64,000 nucleotides of DNA from Closterium sp. NIES-65 (taxonomy: Eukaryota; Streptophyta; Zygnematophyceae; Desmidiales; Closteriaceae). The stretch is taken from assembly GCA_948144175.1 (NCBI GenBank), contig CANXME010002549.1, positions 1,951,501-2,015,500 of the forward strand, in the 5' to 3' direction. A model generated the notes under the pieces. It saw only the letters and a list, made by a program, of their open reading frames with translations. It was not told the DNA's origin and did not search any database. Shown piece after piece: positions 44,318 through 55,664 of this stretch. Each line of letters starts with the position of its first letter. The first letter of the stretch is position 1. The translations under genes were made by a program, and so were the position numbers.

Positions 44318-46172
44318 TGGAATCAGAGCAGGTCCCTTCCTAGGGATTGTTCCTAGGGCCCACCGAAGCGCGCCCCGAGGCGCGCGTTTTTTTTTTAGCG
44401 ACCCTCCGTGTCGCCCTTACCGCCGTGCTCCCGCTTAGGCCCCTCGTCGGCCCCTCTTAGGCCTCTCGTCGGCCCCGCTTAGGCCCCTCGTCGGCCCCAC
44501 TTAGGCCCCTAATCAGCCCCACTTAGGCCTCGTCGGCCCCGCGTACGGCCCCTCGTCGGCCCCGCCTAGACCCCGTCGGCCCGCCGTCGCCCTCGCTACA
44601 GCCCGCCGTCGCCCCCGCTACAGCCAGCCGTCGGCCCTGCTACAGCCCGCCGTCGGCCCCGCTACCGCCCGCTGTCGGCCCCGCTACAGCCCGCCGCCGG
44701 CCCTACTACAGCCCGCCGTCGGCCCGCCGTCGGCCCCACTACAGCCCGCCGTCGGCCCCAGCTACAGCCCCGCTACGGCCCCCCGTCTGCCCCGCCGCTC
44801 GTGCTGCAGCCCGCCGCGCCACCGTGCAGCCGCCCGTGCAGCCGCCCACCGTGCCGCCCGTGAGCAGCCCCAGCCGCCCGTGCGCCGCCCGTGCAGCCGC
44901 CCGCGCCGCCCGTGAGCCCCTGCGTCACCCGAGCCGCGCGAGCCGCCCGAGCTGCCCGAGCCGCCCGAGCCGCCCGAGCCGCCCGAGCCGCCCGAGCCGC
45001 CAGAGGAGCCGCGCTCCTGCTCCTGTGGGACCACTGCTGCTCCTGGGCTGTGTTACTGTGCCGCTGACCTACCCGACTTTTCCTGCCCGGTGAGACTGTC
45101 AGCTGCTGTCATGGCCACCCCCACGGTCCTGGCTTTTGACGCTGAGGGTAGAGCCATTGACTTTGCAGTCTGGATTGAGGACCTGCAGCTGTACTTACTG
45201 TGTGATGCGATAGATGAGGTCTCTCTCTTTGACTTTGTCTCTGGCGCTGTCCCTGCCCCTCCTGCTGATGCTGACCCCGCCGTTCGCTCCAAGTGGGCAA
45301 CCCGCGATGCTGCTGCACGTCTTGCTGTGCGTCGCCACCTCCCTTCCTCCGAGCGTGCCCACTTTAGTCAGTGCAAGACCGCTCAGGCCTTGTACGATGC
45401 TGTAGTTGCACGCTACTCCTCCCCTTCCTCCGCTACGCTTAGCCGCCTCATGCTACCGTTTCTCTTCCCTGACCTCGCTGCCTTTCCCACTGTTGCTGAC
45501 CTCGTTACCCACCTCCGCGCTAGTGACGCTTGCTACCGCGCTGCCCTTCCTGCTGAGTTCCGCGCCGCAAACCCTCCTCCCATGTACATCACTCTCTACT
45601 TTCTCGTCACTCGTCTCCCTGAGTCCCTTCGTGTAGTCAGGGACCAGTTTCTCTCTGTCTGTCCCACCACCCTCACTGTCGACCTCCTTGAGGAGTCCCT
45701 GCTAGCGGCTGAGAAGAGCATCGTCGCTGTAGGGGCCTCTCGGGGTGACCCTCGCACCCCCATTTTTGAGGGGTGTTCTCCTTCCCCCCTGCTGCCCTCT
45801 GTCGCCTCTGCCGCTGCGGCCGACCTCGCTGGTTTTGAGTCGGTCGGTGCGGCGTCTGCCCCTAGCGGTCGACGCCGCAATGGCAAGGGCAAAGGGGGCA
45901 AGGGAGCGGGTGGAGCTAGAGGGGGCGGTGGCGGGGGAGGTGGGGGTGGCGGGGGGAGTGGGGGTGGCGGTGGAGGTGGTGGCGGGAGTGGGGGTACTGG
46001 TGGAGGCGGTGGAGGCGGAGGTGGCGGCGGAGGAGGTAGCGGAGGAGGCGGGGGTGAGGGTGCCGGTGGGGGCGGTGGCGGTGGAGACGGGGGTGGCGGT
46101 GGAGGCAGGGGTGGCGGTGGCGGCGGGGGTCGGGGTGGCTCGTCTCAGCGGAGCAGCTCTGGGGGTGGTCAG

Positions 46173-46210
<38 letters not shown>

Positions 46211-49200
46211 ACAGCAGCAGCAGCGCTCTCGCACCGTCCCTGCCCCTCAGCAGCTCCGTGAGTGGTACTTGCAGCGTCAGCGTGGTGGTGCGTTTGGTCC
46301 CTGCCCCTACGTTCTTCGCACCGGCGACCGTGCGGGGGAGAGGTGTGGAGGCACCCACACAGCCCGCCGCTGCTTTGGCCGCCTGACCGACGCCTGGCGT
46401 CAGCAGTTTCCGGAGGCCGCTGAGATCCCCCGCTGGGGGGAGCTGTCTAGGGCTGGTGTAGCTATTTATGATCTTGACTTTGATGCTATTCTTTCTGCTA
46501 TGTATGTTGTGACTGGTAGTGATGAGGATGACTGTTACCGGTGTTTCCCGCCCGACCCGGGCATTGGTACTGCTGCGTCAGGTACTCGTGAGGCTGCTGC
46601 TCTAGGTGCCAGTGCGTCTGTGCTCTCAGGTACTGGTGAGTCTGCCCTCTCAGGTACTGTGTCGGCTTCGGCCTCTCACACCTTCACCCTTGACTCTGGA
46701 GCGTCTCGCTCCTTCTTTCGGGACTGCACCACTCTCACGCCGCTGGATCAGCCGGTTGCGGTGTCCCTGGCTGACCCCTCTGGGGGGCCTGTCCTGTCTC
46801 GCTTCTCCACGGTCCTTCCATGTCCGGCGGCCCCCTCTGGCACCCTATCTGGTCTCTACCTCCCCTTGTTCTCGACGAACCTGGTGAGTGGTGCTGACCT
46901 ACAGGATGTGGGTGTCCACCAGTTCACTCCTGCTCGTCAGCGGGTGACACACTGCACGGAGGCTAGCACAGGTCGACACCTGGCTACGTTTACACGTCGG
47001 CCGGGGTCGAGCCTGTACACACTGACCACTGCTTCTCCTCCAGGCAGTGGGTCTGGTAGGGTCCCTTCGTCTGGTCGGGTGTTTGCTGCAGCGTCCAGGT
47101 CTGGCCCTGAGTCTGCCCCCTGTTCTTGTCGTCGTATGTCTCACGAGACCCTCCTCTGGCACCACCGCCTTGGCCACCCCTCTCTGCTTCGGCTCAGAGG
47201 TATGGCCTCCCGTCTTCTTGTGTCTGGTCTTCCCCGGTCCCTCCCTCCCCTTCCTCAGGGCCCTGGCCCTGCCTGTGTCCCCTGTGTCGAGGGGCGCCAG
47301 CGTGCTGCCCCTCACTCCTCCCAGTTTCCTCCGACAGAGGCCCCGTTGCAGACGCTTCATATGGACGTGTGGGGCCCCGCGTCCTTGGACAGGGTCAGGA
47401 GCGCTACTTCCTGCTCGTTGTTGACGACTACTCGCGTTACACCACAGTCTTCCCCTTGCGCAGCAAGGGTGAGGTCACTGGGGTGCTGATCGACTGGATC
47501 CGCGCGGCTCGTCTTCAGCTCAGGCAGAGCTTTGGCACCGACTTTCCTGTGTTGCGTCTGCACTCGGATAGAGGCGGAGAGTTCTCCTCTACCCTTCTCT
47601 GTACCTACTGTCGTGCGCGAGGCATCCGCCAGTCCTTCACGCTTCCGGACTCTCCGCAGCAAAATGGGATTGCTGAGCGCCGCATTGGCATGGTCATGGA
47701 CGTCGCCCGTACGTCCATGATGCATGCGGCTGCCCCCCATTTTCTATGGCCGTTTGCGGTCAGGTACGCAGCGCATCAGATCAACCTCCACCCCAGGGTC
47801 TCCAGGCCGGAGACCTCCCCAGCTCTGCTGTGGACGGGGAAGGTTGGCGATGCGTCGGCGTTCCGGGTCTGGGGATCTCGGGCGTTTGTCCGCGACCTGT
47901 CTGCGGACAAGCTGTCCCCTCGCGCTTCTCCCTGCGTCTTCCTGGGGTTCCCCCCCGACGCCCCTGGGTGGCAGTTCTACCACCCCACCTCTCGACGTGT
48001 TCTGTCTTCCCAGGACGTCACGTTCGACGAGTCGGTACCCTACTACCGCCTTTTCCCCTACCGCACTCCGTCCCTCCCCCCGCCCCCGCTCTTCTTGGTA
48101 CCAGGTCCCCCCCCGGTAGACCCCCTACCCCCTCAGGGTCCTGCCCCTTCAGGTGTGTCCCAGGTAGACGCGGTCGAGCCTGTCGAGGTCACTGGTGACT
48201 CTGGTGCTGCTGCGGGTGCTGAGCCTGGGGGTGCTGGGCCTGGGGGTGCTGAGCCTGGGGGTGTTGAGCCTGGGGGTGCGGAGTCTGGGGGTGCTGAGAC
48301 TGGGGGTGCTGAGCCTGGGGGTGCTGAGCTTGGGAGTGCTGTGCCTGGAGGTGCTTCGTCTCGCCGTGAGCCACTCTCCCCGCAGGAGCTGCGTGAGTGG
48401 TTTGCTAGGCGCTGGAGGCGTGCTGCTGGTGCTGGAGTTTCTTCGCCTGCAGAGGGTGCCACTGCCGCGGGTCCCGGAGGTGCTCGTCTTGGGAGTACTG
48501 GAGCTGCTGGGCCTGCGGTTTCTCCTGGAGCTGGTGCTGCTGAGGGTGTTGGCACTGGGACTGCCGCTGGCGGTCCGCCTGTCAGTGCTCCTGGTGGTGC
48601 TACTGGAGGTTCTGGTGCTACTAGAGGTGCTGCTGGAGGTGCTGCTGGAGGTGCTGCTGGAGGTGCTGCTGGAGGTGCTGCTGGAGGTGCTGCTGGAGGT
48701 GCTGCTGGAGCGGGTACTCCTGCTGGGGGTACTAGTCCTGTCCCTGCTGTTTCTGGCGTCGCCGCGCGGCCCCGACCGTACTTCGTTCCGCTCCTGCAGC
48801 AGGTCCTTGGTCTTACACCTTCTCTTGGTCCTCCTCCTCCTCCCTTAGAGGGTCCGCCGCCTGTCCAGTCACAGCCACCGCTACAGCCTGCCTCCCCTTT
48901 GCCTGCTCCTTCTCCCTACGCTGGTCCGACTGGAGGTCTTACTGAGCGTCGTGAGACTGCGTCTCGTCCTGCGTCGCCTGTTCGTACTGCGCGTGCTAGT
49001 GGTCGTGGGTCGCGTCCGCGTCCTCCTCCTGTCCCTGGCACGCACCGGATGTCACTGCGTCCGTCCACTGCTCCTCTGCGTGCCCCTTTGCCTTCTCCTC
49101 CTCCTTCCTCTCTTCCTGCTCTTGCCGACCCGGAGTCGGACTCTCTTCGTGCTGCCAGTCCTACTGTCACGCGTCTTCTTGCTACTGCTGTCACTGACCC

Positions 49201-51246
49201 TTCTTTCGAGTCTTCTGCTGCGTCTGCCCTTGTCACTGAGCTCGTCGACTTTGCTGCGCGCTGTCGTCTAGACTACGCTGCTAGTCTTGTCGCTGAGTCT
49301 GAGTCTGCCTGTCCTCCGTCCATCGGGGGTGAGTGTGCCCTTGGCATGGACGTCCTTGAGGACAGGCAGGAGGAGTTCCAGTGTCTGGCCGCCGCTTCAC
49401 CTCATCTCGCGTCTGTACTGCTAGCCCCTGAGGGAGACCCGGATGCACCAGACATCCCGACTCCGCGCTCTTACGCGGAGGCGATAGAGGGTCCCTACTC
49501 CTCTCAGTGGCAGGCAGCTATGGATGCAGAGATGGCTTCCTGGAAGTCCACAGGCACCTACGTTGACGCTGTTCCCCCTCCTGGGGCGAACATAGTCAGT
49601 GGTATGTGGATTTTCAGGGTGAAGCGGCCGCCGGGTTCTCCGCCTGTCTTCAAGGCGCGGTACGTGGCTCGTGGCTTCCGTCAGCGGCAGGGGGTTGACT
49701 ACTTTCAGACCTTCTCCCCCACCCCGAAGATGACCACTCTTCGGGTTCTACTGCACGTTGCTGCTCACCGTGACTACGAGCTCCACTCTCTCGACTTCAG
49801 CACCGCTTTCTTGCAGGGCAGCCTGCACGAGGAGATCTGGCTGCGTCGCCCACCTGGCTTCACTGGGTCTTTCCCTCCTGGTACCCAGTGGAGTCTCCGG
49901 CGTCCAGTCTACGGTCTCCGCCAGGCGCCACGTGAGTGGCACGACACACAGAGGACTACGCTCGCGGCACTTGGGTTTGCTCCTTCTACTGTCGACCCGT
50001 CGCTGTTTCTGCGCACCGACACCTCGCTGCCGCCGTTCTACATCCTCGTGTACGTTGACGACTTGATCTTTGCCACAGCTGACACTGCTGGACTCGCCCA
50101 CGTGAAGTCCGAGCTGCAGAAGAGACACACGTGCACTGACCTGGGTGAACTGCGCAGCTACCTTGGCTTGCAGATCACCCGGGACAGAGCACGCCGCACC
50201 ATTACCCTGACTCAGTCACACATGGTGCAGCAGGTCCTTCAGCGCTTCGGCTTCACGTACTCCTCGCCTCAGGCCACTCCTCTGCCTACTCGCCACTCGC
50301 TCTCAGCTCTGCCTTCGGATGAGTCCGTAGAGTCGAGTGGCCCGTATGCAGAGCTTGTTGGCTGCCTCATGTACCTGATGACCTGCACACGACCTGACCT
50401 TGCATACCCTCTCAGCATTCTCGCACCCTATGTTGCTCCTGGGAGACACCGACCAGAGCACATGGCTGCAGCGAAGAGGGTGTTGCGCTACTTGTGCAGT
50501 ACGTCGGGCATGGGGCTAGTGCTTGGAGGGCGCAGTCCAGTGGTCCTCACTGGGAATGCGGAGGCTTCTTGGGCTGACGACCAGGCTACTCAGCGGTCGT
50601 CACAGGGTTACACCTTCGGCCTTGGTTCCGGCTCTGTCTCGTGGCGGGCTACTCGCTCGTCTTCTGTTCTCGGCTCCAGTTGTGAGGCTGAGATCTACGC
50701 CGGGGCTATGGCTGCTCAGGAGCTTCGCTGGCTCACCTACCTGCTGACCGACCTTGGAGAGCCGCCTCGTTCTCCTCCAGTCCTGTACGTAGACAACAAG
50801 GCCATGCTGGCCTTGTGTCGAGAGCAGCGACTGGAGCACAGGACAAAGCACATTGCTCTCCGCTACTTTCTTGCTCGTGAGCTACAGCAGCGTGGACAGT
50901 TGCCACTGGCGTACGTGGCCTCTGAGGCCAACACTGCTGATGTCTTCACCAAGGCACTTGCGCCTTGTGATCATTAGCGTTGCTGCACGCAGCTGGGTCT
51001 TGTGCCTGTCTTGCCTCACTTGCTCACTTCTTGACCTTGCTTGTACCTTCACTTATATATACTCTTGCTCTTGCTTGCTTGACTCTTGTATATCTCTATA
51101 TATGATCTTGCATGCGAACTGGCCTTGTGGCCCTTGACCTTGTGCTCGGAATGTGTGGTGACTTTGTGATGCACCCTGAGCTTTGCTTTGCTTTGCTTGA
51201 CTGGTCTTGTGACCCCTTGTTCTCCCCCACTTTGCCTATGGGGGTG

Positions 51247-51378
51247 TGTCAGAACATTATTGCTTACTTATTTGTGTAGGCTATAGTGGGGTATCCCATA
51301 GGGGGTACAACTGAATTAGGGTTTCCTATTTGTACTCACTTCGTTCATAGTCATTTCATTCTCGTTCATATTTTCTCA
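51247..51378 (+). repeat. 3' LTR of Copia A3
   Basis: 132 bp, preceded by the TATGGGGGTG purine-rich tract and followed by CAAAC. Confidence 0.95.
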
Positions 51379-51383
51379 CAAAC

Positions 51384-51743
51384 AACATCCAACCTTCACC
51401 TAAATTGTACCTCTTTAGTGCCTACCCTGCTACACTATAGTCAACCAAACAAAACAGTACAATTTTGAGTTGGATAGAACTGAATCTGCGCAATCAAGTA
51501 AGCCGAACCACAAAGCTTCCATCTTGGGTTCCTTTGTGAGCTCGTCCTTTCTGCTTGCACTGTTTATTGCGCGTACAATGTTTTTCTGAAGCGCACAATG
51601 CGCGAGTACTTGCAAATGCTTCAAGCAAAAATTGCGAAAGCAAACAAACACATGAAAATTGCATTTATCGCAAATGCATTCGCACACGCATACTCGTACA
51701 AACAAACGGTAGGATGTCATGCAATGTGAATTTGCACCCAACA
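51384..51743 (-). repeat. Copia B2 5' LTR, second part
   Basis: Continues the LTR interrupted at 44185. It matches the start of the B1 LTR in reverse and ends in TGCACCCAACA. Confidence 0.88.
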
Positions 51744-53700
51744 TAAACGTTGCCGATGGTCCGTTTTTGTTGGAGCCGAATCTGTGTCGCTTGAACTTTT
51801 TCTTTAGACCCAGCTGTCGAACCTGCGCAATACCTGCGCTTTTAAACCAGCACAGGGCTAACAGGTCTTATAGTGCCTTCAAGGCACCTGGTTGAAGGTA
51901 TGTGAGCCGTCCTAAGACTTTGGCCGGTAGGGAGCTTGATCTGCTACCGCCGCTTAGTCGTGAAACCCGGCCTCAGCAAAAATGTTGTTTTCGTAGGTCG
52001 TTCTCTCACCTCCAGGAGCCGAAACCCGTTTCTCTTGGTAGACCCGTATTTGACGAAACTCCGTGTATTCTAGCTAGTAGAACACTCAGAATTCGCGGGT
52101 CTAGATGCTGCGCCGAACCGTTGTGCCTTTGGTGAACTGCTCGTCTGCGACACAACTTCCTCTGGTCGGAGAAATTTTGTGCTGCCTGAAGTAATGTATC
52201 GGCTGCCACTGCTGCTCCGATTAATTTCTCCGATTTTTGGTGCAGGCACAGAAGGGACCCTAACGGAACAGTCTGGTCGTAGACAGTCCTGCCACTTGCC
52301 GCACGCATTAACTACGACCACATGCAGACGCCAACTCACACCACGTGTGCCTCCGACAACTTCAGACGTGCACCGACGGCGATCCTGTTGACATAAGCTG
52401 CCACACAAATTTATTTCGAAGCTGACGAAAACGCACACAACTTACATACGCATTAAATGCGACAACAGCCAAAGCTGTCCGCCACCCAGGAGGAGGGAGG
52501 CCACGGTCGATCTCGACCGTTGAGGGCAAGGATCCGTCGGTGCCGCTGGAGCGCCTGTAAAATTCATGGCTGCTAGGAGCAACTACCTGTTCTCCAGGCC
52601 GGCTACTGCGCTGTTCCTGTCACCACATCATCCTTCCGTGTCCCCCACCCCAAGGGGTAATATACTCTATAATGCGGGGTGAGCTAGGAAAATAGCTCTG
52701 ATACCAAGTGTTATGACTTGTACTAAACAGAGTGCGCGGAAGACTTTTTAAAAGGATGTGAAGTATAGAATGACAAAACGATAAAGGAACAATCATTTAT
52801 AGGGTCGAAATCATGCTAGACAAGGATCTCGGGACATGGTTGGTTTGGAAGTATCGCGATTTGTGCGGGACGACTCGGCAGTGGTTCGGGCCGAAATGTA
52901 GGCCGAACCAAAAGCTGACACGCAGTGTTCGGGGCTCTCCTCGCTAAGGGCAGCTTCAGCAGTAATGAATTGTATATTCATTACAGCACGTGTACGCTGC
53001 TATAACCTGCAGATGTAACGCTGGACGGCCACCTTGCTGCAGCGTTGGAAAGCCGCGGACTAGCTACGTTGGCAAGCCACTATTCTGCAGTGTTTGAGCG
53101 GTACGGACTTGCAGTGCTGGCAGGTCGCCGACTTTGCTGCGCTGGAGGTTGACCTGCGTGTGTGCTAGGCGAAATTATTTCGGATGTAGTCAGTTTTGCC
53201 ATTGTTATTGCAACTTTCTCTAGTAAACCTCTTTCCAATTCTCTTTGTGAATCAGCAAGTAGAGAGAACGCTAAGAAAGGTTGCGATCACTCACATAACC
53301 CATGCCTACCCCGTAGTCTCGCTCCCACCATTGTAGAGTGACTCCCCGCATAAGTAATGCACCAAATATTGGTACCAATCATATGGGTAAGTAACGCAGT
53401 TACTCTTAGTACCAACCATATGGGTAAGTGTTGGGTGCAAATCTACTTTGCGTGGGTCAGCTTCTGTCCGCAATTCACCTGACGTTACCACGAGCTAGGT
53501 AGCATTAACAAACCCACTCACTTTGGTCGCGTTTCATGTTTCGTTGTTTTAGCTTCCTTGCGCGATTTACTTGTGGTTACCTCGATGAAGGTAGCAATAA
53601 CGATGTCTCCTAGCAAACATGCCTTGTGACCTCGGTTTCGTTCTATGTTCTGCCTTTGGATATTGTTCATGGTGACCCTATATGTAACGCGACCACATCA
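51744..53700. other. Flank without a recognised gene
   Basis: About 2 kb of mixed composition with only short ORFs. Two landmarks are visible. One is a minus-strand retroelement primer site (GCTCTGATACCA, 52695-52706) next to TGTTATGAC. The other is a pair of copies of ACCAAYCATATGGGTAAGT (~53374 and ~53411), the second running into TGTTGGGTGCAAAT at 53429, which equals the first 14 bases of the family-B LTR. Confidence 0.5.
52695..52717 (-). mobile_element. Possible LTR/primer-site junction of an unclassified retroelement
   Basis: On the minus strand, GTCATAACA is followed by CT and TGGTATCAGAGC, the layout of an LTR end plus primer site. No matching second LTR or protein domain was found nearby. 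Likely an old fossil. Confidence 0.4.
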
Positions 53701-53708
53701 GCCTGCAC

Positions 53709-53966
53709 TTGGTTGTGTTGCCTGTAGATGTGATCACATTACACACAGAGATATGTTTGTACGCGTTGATGCTCTGGCCATTTGTCCGTCACCTCCCGTA
53801 CAGCATGGTTACCAGGAAGTGTGAGACCCAGTCATTGCAGGAGTCGATCAACGTGGTTCCCTCCAATGTTGTTGCGGACATCGTCGCAGGGGGAGAGACC
53901 GCGCACACGGCGTTCGACGAAATGTTTGGCTATAGGCTGGTCGCGTTCTGCCTTTGGTCCGAGTGA
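53709..53966 (+). CDS. Unrecognised ORF, possible exon of the 54-kb coding relic
   Basis: 85 codons including VTRKCETQSLQESINVV and HTAFDEMFGYRLVAFCLW. A GAGTGAGTAC sequence at its end could be a splice donor. No family recognised. It may be chance, or the 5' part of the degraded gene that follows. Confidence 0.25.
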   Translation: MVVLPVDVITLHTEICLYALMLWPFVRHLPYSMVTRKCETQSLQESINVVPSNVVADIVAGGETAHTAFDEMFGYRLVAFCLWSE

Positions 53967-54252
53967 GTACCCCTCTGTCATTTGATAATCGTCTGCATTC
54001 CTACTATATGGGCTCACACGTTTCTTCGTGTGTTATATTCTGATGGCACGGACTTGAGTGACAAGTAGGCTTCAAATACATGCATGCTGCTGCTTTTGCG
54101 CCTAGACCAGCTGGGATTTGAAGGGGGTTGTTGTGTGCACGTGCGTCACGTGCACCACGCGGAGGCGGTGATCATCAAGGAGGCGAAGGCGTCCGCGAAG
54201 GACAGAGCCAAGAACCGCGATCTTCGGGACATGCTGAAACGCACTGCTGCTC

Positions 54253-55332
54253 GTGGAAGACGGCGCGGGTACTTTGAAGGGGGTTGTTGTGGACTCCATG
54301 GAAGCCACCCAGAAGAAGCTGACGGACGAAATCGCCAGGAAGGTTGACGGCTCGTCTACCTCTATTACTGCCACACCCGAACGCGCGATCACGACCAGCG
54401 GCATCACCAACGCCCTCAACACCGTCATTGCCATGCTTTCAGGTCACGGAATGCCACCCTCGGGCACAAATGGACCATAGGAGAAGGAGTCGGCCGAGGC
54501 CGCGGACAAGGAGACAGGGAAGAGGGCCGTAGTGCTGAGGGCTGAAAGCAGCCGGGATGGGAAGCGGCAGAAGGGTCCCGCGGTCCCGAGTGTTACGGAC
54601 ATCTTGAAGAGCAAGGGGGGCGCGGTTGCAACGCGTGTATCGCAATATGTTGTGGCACGGTCGATCTTGCAGGGAACCACTATGGGGGATGCTGCTGCGA
54701 GACCACCGCCTACGCCCGCAGCCGTGGGTAAGGGCAAGGGTAAGGTCAAGGTTGCCGCGCTGGCCACCACCACCACCAACACTGCTGTCGTGCCTGCGGC
54801 TGGCAACACCAACACCAACGCTGCCCATCACGGTCACGTGGGAATGCTTGTCCCGGCAGCAATCGCGAACGCGTCTGGACAGCCTGGACCCAGCGCGACC
54901 GCACCTGCATTACCCCCCGCTGCAGATGTCGCTGTCAAGGCGAAGAATCAGGGCCGTAGAGGTTGTAAGCCGCCTGCACCCGCGATGAAACCGAACGATG
55001 ACGACAACTCCGACGCGGACGATGATGTTGAGCTGGTGCTGCAAAGGTTCATTGGACCGAGCGACACCGGCGGCAATAGCGGCAAGAGAAAGGGCTGTGG
55101 TAGCCGCAATCCGCCCAGGGGTGGAGGGGGGATGGTCGGGGAACCGTGGCTGGGGGGGAGACGTCGGTGGCTAGGACATCACTCCCTCGCAGAGGTGCAC
55201 TACCTCACCGCGATCGCTAAGATGTGTTACGAGAAGAGGGTGGACGCCGGGCTTAAGCTGACTCCGTAAAAGTTAAGGGACTGGGCCGAGGACATCACCG
55301 CACTACGAGTCAGAGTAGGTGTGTTACGCTGA
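54253..55332 (+). pseudogene. Degraded coding region of unknown function
   Basis: One frame stays protein-like for about 355 codons, broken by two in-frame stops (54478-54480 and 55267-55269). Order: a Lys/Glu/Ala segment (EATQKKLTDEIARKVDGS), charged linker (EKESAEAADKETGKRA), Ala/Pro/Thr-rich low complexity with GKGKGKVKV, an acidic run (DDDNSDADDDVELVLQ), a Gly/Arg patch, and a C-terminal LAEVHYLTAIAKMCYEKRVD. An upstream frame (54084-54347) has a similar KEAKASAKDRAKNRD stretch. It faces the recombinase relic at 55665 tail to tail, so it could be a partner gene of that element. Function unknown. Confidence 0.45.
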
Positions 55333-55664
55333 ATCAGGGCCGGTTGATTCGCCAAGGAGACATTTGTAGCCCCATCCGGAAACTCCTCCTTCTGGCAGAG
55401 CGGGTTCCTGTCCACATACGAGTGCTTTGGCTGGTGAATGTAATACATTGCCAGGTCGGTCGCGATCGTCATCCAACCCTCGCCGTCCAGCTCTCGCGGT
55501 ATATTCCCGCGGTGTCCTGCTTCTCCGGCTTCTCCTCTTTGACCATCCGCCTGTTGTAATCCAGCGGCTATTGGCCGAGCAAAACGACGCGGTTAGGAAC
55601 GCGGTGGAAAAAAAATAATCATATTGGGATTGCACGCGATTGACTTAGAGAACAGCGCGGGACC

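Larger units (their letters stand above)
44186..51378 (+). mobile_element. Ty1/Copia retrotransposon A3, family A, inserted in the B2 LTR
   Basis: 7,193 bp with 132-bp LTRs (44186-44317 and 51247-51378, TGTCAG...TTCTCA) differing at about three sites, flanked by the exact 5-bp duplication CAAAC (44181-44185, 51379-51383). The primer site TGGAATCAGAGC starts at 44318. A GC-rich leader with CCCGAGCCG repeats runs to ~45.05 kb. Parts: gag from 45111; glycine tract ~45.9-46.14 kb; Cys/His cluster ~46.3 kb; protease ~46.69 kb; integrase ~47.1-48.0 kb; spacer repeats ~48.2-48.75 kb; RT with YVDD ~50.05 kb; RNase H to ~50.97 kb. Broken lightly, about two breaks. Confidence 0.95.
39441..51743 (-). 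mobile_element. Old inverted family-B Copia B2, split by Copia A3
   Basis: A minus-strand relative of B1 that lacks its 3' end. The interior runs from ~39.47 to 43.45 kb (RNase H/RT remnants at the left through gag at ~43.4 kb), with many breaks. The primer site on the minus strand lies at ~43441-43452. Its 5' LTR starts at 43456 and is interrupted at 44185 by element A3; it resumes at 51384 and ends CCAACA at 51743. Without the insert the LTR is about 1,090 bp, the family length. Divergence from B1 is visibly high, so it is older than both B1 and A3. Confidence 0.88.

Noticed and set aside
51744-53300. Short ORFs in the flank as small genes
   Set aside because: None shows a domain, a convincing start context or a matching splice pattern.
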